From: Bacillota bacterium
Lineage (GTDB): Bacteria; Bacillota; Clostridia; Clostridiales; Clostridiaceae
Assembly (NCBI GenBank): GCA_023445445.1
Contig: JAEXLD010000097.1
Coordinates: 1-39,140, forward strand
Direction: 5' to 3'
DNA length: 39,140 bases
How positions within the stretch are numbered: the stretch's first letter is position 1; each line of letters starts with the position of its first letter. This document shows, piece after piece, positions 23,547 to 31,956 of the stretch. The position numbers and the translations under genes were made by a program. Under the pieces are notes generated by a model. That model was given only the letters and a program-made list of their open reading frames with translations, was not told the DNA's origin and searched no databases.

Positions 23547-24002
23547 ATGAATAAAGTAATACTTATTGGAAGACTAACTAAGGATCCAGAGTTAAACTTT
23601 GCTGCTGGAAGTGGTACTGCAGTTACTAGATTTAGTTTAGCAGTAACAAGACCTTTCAAAAAGGATGAAACTGATTTTATCAACTGTATAGCTTTTGGTA
23701 AAACTGGTGAAACAATAGCACAATATCTTACAAAGGGCAGACAACTTGCTGTTACTGGAAGCATTAGAACTGGTAGTTATGATGCTAAGGATGGAACTAA
23801 GAGATATACAACTGATATAGTTGTAGATTCTTTTGAATTCATTGGATCAAGTAACAACGGTGGTGCTGGAAGAGACCAAGGTTCATATAATAATGGATTT
23901 GGTTCTTCAAATGGTTCTGATTATTCAACTCCATCAAATAATTTTGGTGGAAATTTCGAGGAAGATATGACTCCTGTAGATGATGGAGATATGCCTTTCT
24001 AA
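23547..24002 (+). CDS. ssb: Single-stranded DNA-binding protein
   Basis: SSB of 151 residues. The OB-fold (1-105) begins MNKVILIGRLTKDPELNF and includes INCIAFGKTGE and GSIRTGSYDAKDGTKRYTT. A flexible Gly/Asn/Ser-rich linker (about 112-138) follows, and the tail ends DDGDMPF, the acidic tip that recruits replication and repair proteins. It lies between rpsF and rpsR, 14 and 27 bases away. Confidence 0.97.
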   Translation: MNKVILIGRLTKDPELNFAAGSGTAVTRFSLAVTRPFKKDETDFINCIAFGKTGETIAQYLTKGRQLAVTGSIRTGSYDAKDGTKRYTTDIVVDSFEFIGSSNNGGAGRDQGSYNNGFGSSNGSDYSTPSNNFGGNFEEDMTPVDDGDMPF

Positions 24003-24029
24003 AAAGTCTAAAAGAAGGAGGGAATTAGC

Positions 24030-24272
24030 ATGAAAGATATGAAGAGATCTGGAAAAATGAGAAGATCTAAGAGAAAAGTTTGTGCTTTTTGCGTAGATAA
24101 AGCCGAAACAATAGATTATAAAGATATTACTAAGCTAAGAAAGTTCGTAACAGAAAGAGGTAAGATATTACCAAGAAGAATTTCTGGAACTTGCGCTAAG
24201 CACCAAAGAGAATTAACAAGTGCTATAAAGAGATCAAGAAACATAGCATTATTACCATTTACAACTGAGTAA
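24030..24272 (+). CDS. rpsR: 30S ribosomal protein S18
   Basis: Basic 80-residue protein with KRKVCAFCVDKAETIDYKD, LRKFVTERGKILPRRISGTC and KHQRELTSAIKRSRNIALLPF, given here as separate blocks and all typical of S18. The Cys-rich (Cys-x2-Cys, later Cys) form suggests zinc binding, as in some bacterial S18 paralogues. It starts after AAGGAGGG. It ends the rpsF operon and is followed by a terminator. Confidence 0.96.
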   Translation: MKDMKRSGKMRRSKRKVCAFCVDKAETIDYKDITKLRKFVTERGKILPRRISGTCAKHQRELTSAIKRSRNIALLPFTTE

Positions 24273-24279
24273 AGTAATT

Positions 24280-24306
24280 AACCCCTGTTATTTCAGGGGT
24301 TTTTTG
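24280..24306 (+). terminator. terminator after rpsR
   Basis: AACCCCTG (24280-24287) pairs with CAGGGGTT (24294-24301) around TTATTT, followed by Ts to 24306. A classic strong Rho-independent terminator. Confidence 0.95.
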
Positions 24307-24360
24307 TTATACTAATACAATATAATTTCTTACAAAATATGTAAATAAATTTATAAGTTG

Positions 24361-24389
24361 TTGCATTAAAAGTCAATTATATTTAAAAT
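24361..24389 (+). promoter_or_regulatory. promoter for the MazG-like/gdpP/rplI unit
   Basis: TTGCAT (24361-24366), a 17-base spacer, then TAAAAT (24384-24389). It lies after the rpsR terminator and 36 bases before the next gene. Confidence 0.55.
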
Positions 24390-24424
24390 ATATATACAAG
24401 GGTATTAGTATAGGGGTGAAAAGG

Positions 24425-24742
24425 TTGAAGAGAGATGATTTAAATATAATGGCCAATATTAAAATGATAGAGAAATTAAAAGCAAACCTTTTAAGTATAA
24501 TAGCTGAATTTTATCATTTATTAACCAAAGGAAGTAATGTAGCTCAAGATGCTATTTTAAATTGTATATCTGGAGCTGTAATTATTTTATATGTATTAGC
24601 CCAAAAACTGGGATATTCATGTAAGGATGTAGATGATGATATGAAGAAAAAACTACAAGTGGGAATTGCTGAAGAACATGAATATGAAAGTGATGGAAGG
24701 AGCTTAAGTAAACTTCAATTACATTTAAAGGAGCACCATTAA
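24425..24742 (+). CDS. MazG-like family protein
   Basis: The product is about 105 residues. TTG at 24425 is preferred because AGGGGTG lies about seven bases upstream; a GTG at 24416 is inside that site. The sequence LKANLLSIIAEFYHLLTKG, then VAQDAILNCISGAVIILYVLAQKLGYS, looks like the all-alpha MazG-like family found beside gdpP in clostridia. Whether it hydrolyses nucleotides is unknown. Four bases separate its stop from the gdpP start. Confidence 0.7.
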   Translation: MKRDDLNIMANIKMIEKLKANLLSIIAEFYHLLTKGSNVAQDAILNCISGAVIILYVLAQKLGYSCKDVDDDMKKKLQVGIAEEHEYESDGRSLSKLQLHLKEHH

Positions 24743-24746
24743 CGTT

Positions 24747-26714
24747 ATGGAATGGAAAGAATTATATAAAAAGAGGTTTAAGAATATTAAGCCTATAGTT
24801 ACACCGATTATCTTTGTAGTAGCTTGCATAGCATTATATTATATAAAGAGTATCTTTTTAGGAAGTTTTTTCTTAATTATATTTATTATATTTACTATTA
24901 GTGAATATTTAAGTAAAGAAGAAGAAGAAGATAAATCAGAAAAGATTAAAGAAACAATTCTCAAGGATATTGACAATAACATTTTTAATTTAATTTTCCC
25001 ACTTGCTATAATAAAGGAATCAGGAGAAATTTTTTGGTATAATAAAGAATTTAAGAAATTTACTCCAGAAGAAGAACCATTAGGATTAAATATAGTTAGT
25101 ATAGCAAGGGGCTTAAATTTATCTAGGTTATTTACCTGTGATAGAGATTTACATCAAAAAATTAAAATATTAAATTCATTTTATAAGGTATATGCAAGTA
25201 AAATAGAGGATAGTAACTTAGAAGAGGATTTATATATAGTTTACTTTAATGATATTAGTGGTAATAAGAATATTGAAAGCACTAAAGAAAGCATAATGAT
25301 TATTGAAGTAGATAACCTATCAGAGGTATTAGAAACTACTATGGAAAGTGATAGGCCAATGTTAGTTGCAGAAGTGGAAAAAACTATTAATGCATATGCA
25401 CAAAGACTTAAGGCTATGATAACTAAGTATGATTCTAATAAATATATATTATCTATGCAGGATAAGTATATAGATGAAGAAATAAACAATAAGTTTTCAA
25501 TTTTAGAAGAGGTATCTGCAATAGATAGAGGAAATAAATTTGAAGTAACTCTAAGTATTGGTGTAGGAAGAGGAGGAACCTGTCCTTTAGAAAATAACAC
25601 CTTTGCAACATCAGCAAAGGAATTAGCTTTAGGAAGAGGGGGAGACCAAGTAGTAATAAAAAACAATGAAAAAATTAAATTCTTTGGAGGTAATTCAAGA
25701 GAAATAGAAAAGAGAACAAGAGTTAGAGCCAGAATTATTTCTCATACTTTAAAGGAGTTAATATATGAAAGTAGCAATGTATTTATTATTGGACATAAGA
25801 ATCCTGACATGGACTGTTTTGGATCATCTATAGGATTATCAGCTGTTGTTAGACAATTAGGAAAACCTTGTAATATAATATTAGGAAATGAAACAGCGGC
25901 AATAGATTACTTTTTATCAAAGTTAAGAAAAGATTCAAGATATGATAATCTTTTTATATCTTTAGAAGATGCCTATGAACAAATTAATGATAAAACATTA
26001 TTAATAATAGTTGATGTTCATAATTCAGGATATATATTAGATAAAGAAATACTTAATATGGCCACAAGAAAGATAATTATAGATCATCATAGAAGAAGTC
26101 CAGATATAGTAGAAGGTGCCATATTAAATTATATTGAGGTATATGCTTCATCAACATCTGAAATGGTAACAGAAGTAATTCAATATATGGTACAAAAGCC
26201 CAACTTAACAAAATTAGAAGCTGAAGGGTTACTTGCTGGAATCTTTATGGATACTAAGGGATTTTCATTTAAAACAGGAGTAAGAACCTTTGATGCTGCA
26301 TCCTTCTTAAGAGCCTTAGGAGCAGATACCATAGAAGTTAAGAAAATGTTTATGGATAATCTTGAAGATTACTTAGTAATTGCAGATACTATAAAATCAG
26401 CAGAGGTTTATGGTAATTTAGCTGTAGCAGTGGCACCAAAGGGAGTTAAAAAATCCTTTATGGCAGCAAGGGCAGCGGATGAATTATTAAATATATCTGG
26501 AATCAATGTATGTTTCGTATTAATAGAAATAAACAACAATATAATAATTAGCGGTAGATCTATAGGAGAATATAATGTTCAAGTTATACTTGAAGAATTA
26601 GGTGGTGGAGGTCATATGAATATGGCTGGAGCACAACTTAGTAATATATCAATAGATGGAGCTAAGGAAGAACTTAAAAAATCAATAGAAAAACATTTAA
26701 AGGTTGGTGAATAA
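24747..26714 (+). CDS. gdpP: c-di-AMP phosphodiesterase GdpP-like DHH protein
   Basis: Membrane-bound enzyme of 655 residues that in related bacteria hydrolyses c-di-AMP to pApA, lowering a signal for potassium, osmolyte and cell-wall balance. Two N-terminal membrane helices (about 17-55), a PAS-like region (about 75-170) and a degenerate GGDEF domain (about 180-310, with no GGDEF motif at the expected place) precede the DHH domain. That domain has GHKNPDMDCFGS (about 348), VDVH and IDHHR. The DHHA1 C-terminus ends with GGGGHMNMAGAQ. rplI follows within two bases, so the two are co-expressed. Confidence 0.93.
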   Translation: MEWKELYKKRFKNIKPIVTPIIFVVACIALYYIKSIFLGSFFLIIFIIFTISEYLSKEEEEDKSEKIKETILKDIDNNIFNLIFPLAIIKESGEIFWYNKEFKKFTPEEEPLGLNIVSIARGLNLSRLFTCDRDLHQKIKILNSFYKVYASKIEDSNLEEDLYIVYFNDISGNKNIESTKESIMIIEVDNLSEVLETTMESDRPMLVAEVEKTINAYAQRLKAMITKYDSNKYILSMQDKYIDEEINNKFSILEEVSAIDRGNKFEVTLSIGVGRGGTCPLENNTFATSAKELALGRGGDQVVIKNNEKIKFFGGNSREIEKRTRVRARIISHTLKELIYESSNVFIIGHKNPDMDCFGSSIGLSAVVRQLGKPCNIILGNETAAIDYFLSKLRKDSRYDNLFISLEDAYEQINDKTLLIIVDVHNSGYILDKEILNMATRKIIIDHHRRSPDIVEGAILNYIEVYASSTSEMVTEVIQYMVQKPNLTKLEAEGLLAGIFMDTKGFSFKTGVRTFDAASFLRALGADTIEVKKMFMDNLEDYLVIADTIKSAEVYGNLAVAVAPKGVKKSFMAARAADELLNISGINVCFVLIEINNNIIISGRSIGEYNVQVILEELGGGGHMNMAGAQLSNISIDGAKEELKKSIEKHLKVGE

Positions 26715-26715
26715 C

Positions 26716-27159
26716 ATGAAGGTAATATTATTACAAGATGTTAAAAAATTAGGTAAAAAAGGTGATGTTATAGAGGCATCAGATGGATATGCAAGAAACT
26801 TTTTATTTCCTAGGAAATTAGCAGAAGAAGCAACTAATGCTAACATGCATGTATTAAATGCAAAAAAGGAAAATGAAAGAAAGAAAAAGTTAGCAGAATT
26901 AGAAGCAGCACAAAAATTAGCAGCTGACCTAAAAGGAAAAGAAGTTAAAATCCAAGCTAAAGGTAATAATGGAAGATTATTTGGAGCTATAACAAGTAAG
27001 GATGTAGCAGAATTAATTAATAAAGAATATAAGTTATCAATAGATAAAAAGAAAATTGTTATGGATACAATAAAGGTTGCGGGTAGTTATGATATAGAAA
27101 TTAAGTTATATCCAGAAGTATCTACTAAGATGAAAGTAACCATTGTAGAGCAATCATAA
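26716..27159 (+). CDS. rplI: 50S ribosomal protein L9
   Basis: L9 of 147 residues from ATG 26716. The N-terminal rRNA-binding domain is MKVILLQDVKKLGKKGDVIE and GYARNFLFPRKLA. A long central helix (about 45-75, Lys/Glu/Ala-rich) links it to the C-terminal domain ending MKVTIVEQS. A longer frame from a TTG at 26704 would overlap gdpP and is not favoured. The Shine-Dalgarno is weak (GGTTGGTG), suggesting translational coupling to gdpP. Confidence 0.95.
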   Translation: MKVILLQDVKKLGKKGDVIEASDGYARNFLFPRKLAEEATNANMHVLNAKKENERKKKLAELEAAQKLAADLKGKEVKIQAKGNNGRLFGAITSKDVAELINKEYKLSIDKKKIVMDTIKVAGSYDIEIKLYPEVSTKMKVTIVEQS

Positions 27160-27171
27160 GGAGGACTAAGT

Positions 27172-29061
27172 TTGAAGACTTACGATGAAACAAACATAGA
27201 AAGTTTATTAGACAGTGGGTTATCTTTAGATGCACAAGCAAATGTAATAAATCAAATATTAAATAACGTATTAGATGAGGGAGCTGTAAGAGCTAGAATT
27301 GTAAGATTTAAACTACAAAAATATATAAACTCTACTAATATATGTGAAAGAATATATGCTTTAAACGTAATAGCTTCAGATGGAAAAGGCGAAAAGGTAG
27401 TTCCAAATGAAGATGAAATACGTGGTGTATTAGAAGATACTATTTACTATATATCAGAAAATATAGCAAGAAAATATGTACAAAACAAAATTGAAACACA
27501 AGTTGAAAAGGCACTTCAAGATAGACAAGATAAATTTATGGATGACCTTAAGCTATCTATAATAAAAAAGCAAAAGGGACCTGAAAGTTCAAAGACAACT
27601 AAAAAATTAGAAAAGTTAGAAGAATTAGATGCAAAAAAAATAAATAAGAATGTTATGAGTCTTTTAAGACCAGAAACTTTTGATGAAATTGTGGGGCAAG
27701 AAAGAGCTATAAAGTCATTAATTTCAAAAATGTCATCACCATATCCACAACATATAATTTTATATGGACCTCCTGGAGTAGGTAAAACTTCAGCAGCAAG
27801 ACTTGCTTTAGAAGAAGCAAAAAAGTTGAAATTTACACCGTTTGACGAAGATTCAAAATTTATTGAAGTAGATGGGACTACATTAAGATGGGATCCTAGA
27901 GAAATTACTAATCCTTTATTAGGATCAGTACACGATCCAATCTATCAAGGAAGTAAAAAGGACTTAGCAGAAGTTGGAGTACCAGAACCTAAAACTGGTT
28001 TAGTAACAGATGCCCATGGGGGAGTTTTATTTATTGATGAAATAGGAGAATTAGATGAAATTCTTCAAAATAAATTATTAAAGGTTTTAGAAGATAAGAG
28101 AGTTGAATATTCATCTTCATATTATGATCCAGATGATGAAAATACTCCAGAATATATAAGATATCTTTTTGAAAAGGGAGCTCCAGCAGACTTTGTATTA
28201 ATTGGAGCAACTACTAAAGATCCAGGAAAGATAAATCCTGCTTTAAGATCTAGATGTACAGAAGTATACTTTGAGCCATTATCAGCAACAGATATTATAG
28301 GTATAATAGAAAATGCTGCTAAGAAGCTAGATGTAAAATTAGAAGATGGTGTTGCTGAATTTATTAGTAGATACACTATTGAAGGTAGAAAAGCTGTAAA
28401 TATACTAGCTGATGCATATGGATATGCATTATATAATTCTAATGAAAAAAGTGATACTATAACATTAAAAGATGTTGAAGAAGTTATATCAATAGGAAGA
28501 TATGTACCATTTGAAACTGTTGATGATGTTGAAGGCTATGAAATAGGCCATACTTATGGATTAGGTGTAAGTGGATTTTTAGGATCTACATTAGAAATTG
28601 AAGCTGTAGCCTTTGAATCAAAGAAACCAGGAATGGGTACCGTTAAATTTAATGATACTGCAGGTTCTATGGCGAAGGATTCAGTATTTAATGCAGCATC
28701 AGTAATTAGAAGAATTACTGATAAAGATATTAAAGATTATGATATTCATGTAAATATTGTAGGTGGTGGGAGAATAGATGGACCATCAGCAGGTGCAGCT
28801 ATAACTATCTCTATAATAAGTGCTTTATTAGAAAAGCCAATTAGACAAGATGTAGCAATAACTGGAGAAATATCTTTAAGAGGAAATGTTAAACCAGTAG
28901 GTGGTATTTTCGAAAAAATCTATGGAGCAAGAAGAAAAGGAATAAAGCTTGTAGTTATTCCTAAAGCAAACGAAAAAGAAATTCCATTAGACTTAAATGA
29001 TATAGAAGTTAAAGCTATAAGTAAAATTGAAGAATTAATGGATATAGTCTTCGAAAAATAA
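27172..29061 (+). CDS. lonC: ATP-dependent protease LonC
   Basis: Lon-family protease of 629 residues, of the spore-former LonC type, without the long N-terminal domain of LonA. Walker A is LYGPPGVGKTSAA (about 198-210) and Walker B is GVLFIDEIGELDE (about 284-296). An arginine-finger-type segment NPALRSRCTEVYF follows. The C-terminal protease domain shows GPSAGAAITI with the catalytic Ser, and PVGGIFEKIYGA with the Lys of the dyad. TTG is the start, seven bases after GGAGG. LonC-type proteins occur mainly in endospore-formers; the substrate is unknown. It follows rplI by 12 bases. Confidence 0.9.
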   Translation: MKTYDETNIESLLDSGLSLDAQANVINQILNNVLDEGAVRARIVRFKLQKYINSTNICERIYALNVIASDGKGEKVVPNEDEIRGVLEDTIYYISENIARKYVQNKIETQVEKALQDRQDKFMDDLKLSIIKKQKGPESSKTTKKLEKLEELDAKKINKNVMSLLRPETFDEIVGQERAIKSLISKMSSPYPQHIILYGPPGVGKTSAARLALEEAKKLKFTPFDEDSKFIEVDGTTLRWDPREITNPLLGSVHDPIYQGSKKDLAEVGVPEPKTGLVTDAHGGVLFIDEIGELDEILQNKLLKVLEDKRVEYSSSYYDPDDENTPEYIRYLFEKGAPADFVLIGATTKDPGKINPALRSRCTEVYFEPLSATDIIGIIENAAKKLDVKLEDGVAEFISRYTIEGRKAVNILADAYGYALYNSNEKSDTITLKDVEEVISIGRYVPFETVDDVEGYEIGHTYGLGVSGFLGSTLEIEAVAFESKKPGMGTVKFNDTAGSMAKDSVFNAASVIRRITDKDIKDYDIHVNIVGGGRIDGPSAGAAITISIISALLEKPIRQDVAITGEISLRGNVKPVGGIFEKIYGARRKGIKLVVIPKANEKEIPLDLNDIEVKAISKIEELMDIVFEK

Positions 29062-29071
29062 AAAAATTAAG

Positions 29072-29144
29072 GCTGATAATTATTATTTGAATTAACTTGA
29101 TATGGTAATAACAAGAAATCAATATAATACTTATCAGCTTTTTT
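29072..29144 (+). terminator. terminator after lonC
   Basis: GCTGATAA (29072-29079) pairs with TTATCAGC (29131-29138), with Ts to 29144. The 51-base interior contains smaller pairings (TTGAT with ATCAA, TATTAT with ATAATA), so it can fold as one long irregular hairpin. Confidence 0.7.
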
Positions 29145-29158
29145 ATAGTAAAAAATTT

Positions 29159-29167
29159 TGATATAAT
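29159..29167 (+). promoter_or_regulatory. dnaB promoter, extended -10
   Basis: TGATATAAT (29159-29167) has a perfect TATAAT with a TG one base ahead. No good -35 lies at the right distance (only Ts). It is 33 bases before the dnaB start and just after the lonC terminator. Confidence 0.5.
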
Positions 29168-29199
29168 ATATTTATTATGAAAAGGAAGGAGGTTACAAA

Positions 29200-30537
29200 T
29201 TGGATACACCAATAATGAGAAGTTTACCTCAAAGCTTAGAAGCTGAACAATCTGTTATTGGAGCAATGATAATAGATAAAAGTGCAATAGCAAAGGCTTT
29301 AGAAAAGCTAAATGAAGAAGATTTTTACAGGGATGGACATAAGGTTATATTTAAAGCTATAAGAGAGATGTTCTCAAAGGATATGGCAGTTGACCTTGTA
29401 ACCTTGTTAGAATACTTAAAATCAACAGATATGCTAGATAAAGCAGGTGGAGTTACTTATATATCAGAAGTAAGTTCATCTGTAATTACAACAGCAAATT
29501 TAGAAGCATATATATCAATAGTAGAGGATAAATCAACTTTAAGAAAATTAATTAGATCTGCAACTAGTATAATAGAAGAAAGTTATAACAAGCAGGATAG
29601 AGTAGATGAGGTATTAGATTTAGCTCAAAAGAAAATATTTGACTTAGCTGAAAAGCAAGGTTCTAATGATTATGAACCATTATCAAATGTACTTGAAAGA
29701 GGTTTCTTAGAAATTGAGAGACTATTTAATAATAAGGGATCTATAACTGGAGTTGGTTCAGGAATAAGGGACTTAGATGCTAAAACATCAGGATTTCAAA
29801 AAGGAGATATGGTACTTATTGCAGCTAGACCTTCTATGGGAAAAACAACATTTTCCTTAAATATTGCAGAAAATGCAGCACTAAGAGAAGGAAAAAGTGT
29901 AGTTATTTTTTCTCTGGAAATGTCAAAGGAACAATTGGCATATAAATTACTATGTTCAGAAGCAAATGTAGATATGTTAAAGCTTAGAACAGGTAACTTA
30001 GATGATGACGATTGGGAGAGAATTGCAAGGGCTACAGGGCCTTTATCTAAGGCTAAAATATACATAGATGATACTGCAGGTCTTAGTGTAATGGAAATGA
30101 GATCAAAGTGTAGAAAAATAAAGATGGAACATGGTATAGATATGATACTAATTGACTACCTTCAATTAATGAGTGGTAGTTCAGGAAGTGAAAGTAGACA
30201 ACAAGAAGTTTCAGAAATATCTAGATCTATAAAGGCTTTAGCAAAGGAAATGGAATGTCCTGTAATAGCCTTATCACAGTTATCTCGTGCTCCAGAACAA
30301 AGAGCAGACCATAGACCAATGTTATCTGACTTAAGAGAATCAGGGTCAATTGAGCAGGATGCCGACGTTGTTATGTTCTTATATAGAGATGAATATTACA
30401 ATAAGGAAACTGAAGAAAAAAATATAGGTGAATGTATAATAGCTAAGCAAAGAAACGGTCCAGTTGGAACAGTTAAGATGGCATGGATTGGTGCTCACAG
30501 TAAATTTGCTAATTTAGAGCTAGTTTATAAGGAATAA
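29200..30537 (+). CDS. dnaB: Replicative DNA helicase DnaB
   Basis: Hexameric fork helicase, 445 residues; called DnaC in Bacillus. The N-terminal domain begins RSLPQSLEAEQSVIGAMII. The RecA-like motor has Walker A AARPSMGKTTFSLN (about 207-220), SLEMSKEQLAYKLL, Walker B MILIDYLQLM and the H4 region LRESGSIEQDADVVMFLYRD. TTG is the start after AAGGAGG at seven bases. It appears to be monocistronic with a strong palindromic terminator. There is no intein. Confidence 0.97.
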   Translation: MDTPIMRSLPQSLEAEQSVIGAMIIDKSAIAKALEKLNEEDFYRDGHKVIFKAIREMFSKDMAVDLVTLLEYLKSTDMLDKAGGVTYISEVSSSVITTANLEAYISIVEDKSTLRKLIRSATSIIEESYNKQDRVDEVLDLAQKKIFDLAEKQGSNDYEPLSNVLERGFLEIERLFNNKGSITGVGSGIRDLDAKTSGFQKGDMVLIAARPSMGKTTFSLNIAENAALREGKSVVIFSLEMSKEQLAYKLLCSEANVDMLKLRTGNLDDDDWERIARATGPLSKAKIYIDDTAGLSVMEMRSKCRKIKMEHGIDMILIDYLQLMSGSSGSESRQQEVSEISRSIKALAKEMECPVIALSQLSRAPEQRADHRPMLSDLRESGSIEQDADVVMFLYRDEYYNKETEEKNIGECIIAKQRNGPVGTVKMAWIGAHSKFANLELVYKE

Positions 30538-30633
30538 TAAACTTATCTATCCAACAAATTAAAATTAATAATGAAAAATGTAAAACTTAAAACACAAGAT
30601 TTTAGTAAATTATATTTTACATTCAACATTTTT

Positions 30634-30669
30634 AATAATGGAGCTGTTGCAACAGCTCCATTATTTTTA
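30634..30669 (+). terminator. palindromic terminator after dnaB
   Basis: A perfect 32-base palindrome (30634-30665) with core GGAGCTGTTGCAACAGCTCC is followed by TTTTT (to 30668). On the plus strand it terminates dnaB. On the minus strand the stem follows directly after the stop of the small Hsp20-like gene but has an A-rich tail, so it is a weaker terminator in that direction. Confidence 0.85.
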
Positions 30670-30960
30670 ATCTTTAAGAACCTTTAAGTAGATATAATTG
30701 GCTTGGACAGAATTTTCTATTGTATCAATATCTACTTTATTTAAATAAAGTATTCTTTTAAAATTCAATAAGTCATTAAACTTATTTTTTAAGGAGAGGT
30801 TTAAAATAAGAAAGTTATTTATATTTTTTATAGTTATTTCTTCCTTTGTTAAGTCTTGAAGAAAAATATAAATATCATAAAAATTATTTTTATCAATAAC
30901 TTTTATAATAGGATTTTTAGTTTCCTTAATGGATTTAATTTCTATTAGATTATCTTTCAT
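30667..30960 (-). CDS. Small Hsp20-like (alpha-crystallin-type) protein
   Basis: The 97-residue product (MKDNLIEIKSIKET...) has the order of motifs of the alpha-crystallin domain: YDIYIFLQDLTKEEITIKN resembles the start of the domain (usually LPGxxKEDIxI), then NFLILNLSLKNK, then FKRILYLNKVDIDTIENSVQANYIYLKVLK. The last resembles the F-R-x-x-x-LP-x-x-VD...A-x-x-x-x-GVL-x-x-x-x-PK end. The GVL is replaced by YIYL, and the N- and C-terminal extensions that drive oligomer formation are almost absent. Probably a divergent or minimal small heat-shock protein. It starts after AAGGAGGG. It could also be an unrelated beta-rich protein. Confidence 0.6.
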   Translation of the reverse strand: MKDNLIEIKSIKETKNPIIKVIDKNNFYDIYIFLQDLTKEEITIKNINNFLILNLSLKNKFNDLLNFKRILYLNKVDIDTIENSVQANYIYLKVLKD

Positions 30961-31090
30961 AACTATCCCTCCTTATAAATAGTTTGTATTATATTAAAAA
31001 AGCTATCCTATGGGTGTAATGGCTAAGTTCATAAATTATAAAAAACTAAGAAAATTATTTATAATAAAAAATTAAAAGGAAGTGAAGGGA

Positions 31091-31891
31091 ATGAATAAAA
31101 AAATAGGTTTTATAGGCTGTGGTAATATGGGAAAAGCTATTCTTACAGGAATACTATCATCAAATGAAGTCTCTAATGAGGATATTTATATATCTACTAA
31201 AAGTGAGAAATCAAGAAAAAGCATTGAAGATGAATTTAAGGTAAGAGCTACCTTAAATAGTAAAGAAGTAGCTAAATTTTCAGATATATTATTTTTAGCA
31301 ATTAAGCCTAATATTTTCAAGGAAATAATATTAGATATAAAGGACAATATAAGTAAAGATACTATTATCATATCTATTGCAGCTGGAATATCAATGAAAG
31401 ATATGGAAGATTGGCTTGGAAATAATTATAAAATAGTTAGAACTATGCCTAATACTCCAGCATTAGTTGGTGAAGCTATTTCAGCAATTTGTCCTAATAA
31501 TAATTTGCAAGAAAATGAGTTGGAAGAAGTTTGTAAAATTTTTAATATGTTTGGTAAATATGAGATATTAGAAGAAAAATATTTTCATGGATTTATTGCA
31601 TTATGTGGCTCATCTCCAGCTTATGTATTTATGTTTATAGAAGCAATGGCAGACGCTGCTGTTAAACTTGGTATTCCAAGAAATAAGGCTTATAAAATGG
31701 CAGAACAAGCTATTTTAGGATCAGCTAAACTGGCTTTAGAAACAGGAAAACATCCAGGAGAATTAAAAGATATGGTTTGCTCTCCTAGTGGAACTACAAT
31801 TGATGCGGTAGTAGAATTAGAAAATGGCGGATTTAGAAGTACAATAATTAAAGCATTAGAAAAGTGTGCTGAAAAGTCTAACAACATGTAA
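31091..31891 (+). CDS. proC: Pyrroline-5-carboxylate reductase
   Basis: Final step of proline biosynthesis: NAD(P)H-dependent reduction of 1-pyrroline-5-carboxylate. 266 residues from ATG 31091; a GTG three codons earlier is inside the AAGGAAGTG site. The Rossmann motif is IGFIGCGNMGKAI (about 4-16). VRTMPNTPALVGEAI is the conserved mid-block. ALCGSSPAYVFMFIEAM and SPSGTTIDAV-type residues (SPSGTT) form the active site. It stands alone between convergent and divergent neighbours. Confidence 0.95.
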   Translation: MNKKIGFIGCGNMGKAILTGILSSNEVSNEDIYISTKSEKSRKSIEDEFKVRATLNSKEVAKFSDILFLAIKPNIFKEIILDIKDNISKDTIIISIAAGISMKDMEDWLGNNYKIVRTMPNTPALVGEAISAICPNNNLQENELEEVCKIFNMFGKYEILEEKYFHGFIALCGSSPAYVFMFIEAMADAAVKLGIPRNKAYKMAEQAILGSAKLALETGKHPGELKDMVCSPSGTTIDAVVELENGGFRSTIIKALEKCAEKSNNM

Positions 31892-31898
31892 TAATAAA

Positions 31899-31948
31899 TA
31901 GTAGAGTGTTTACCTACTTAATTTACATTAAGTTAACACACTCTACTA
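31899..31948. terminator. bidirectional terminator, proC and malic enzyme
   Basis: TAGTAGAGTGT (31899-31909) pairs exactly with ACACTCTACTA (31938-31948). Inside is ACTTAAT-TTAC-ATTAAGT. It lies between two convergent genes with only moderate T content on each side, and probably serves both. Confidence 0.7.
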
Positions 31949-31956
31949 TGCATATT

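Noticed and set aside
30577..30623. Inverted repeat AATGTAAAA...TTTTACATT after dnaB
   Set aside because: A/T-only pairing with a 29-base loop and no T-run; the strong terminator follows it, so I gave it no role.
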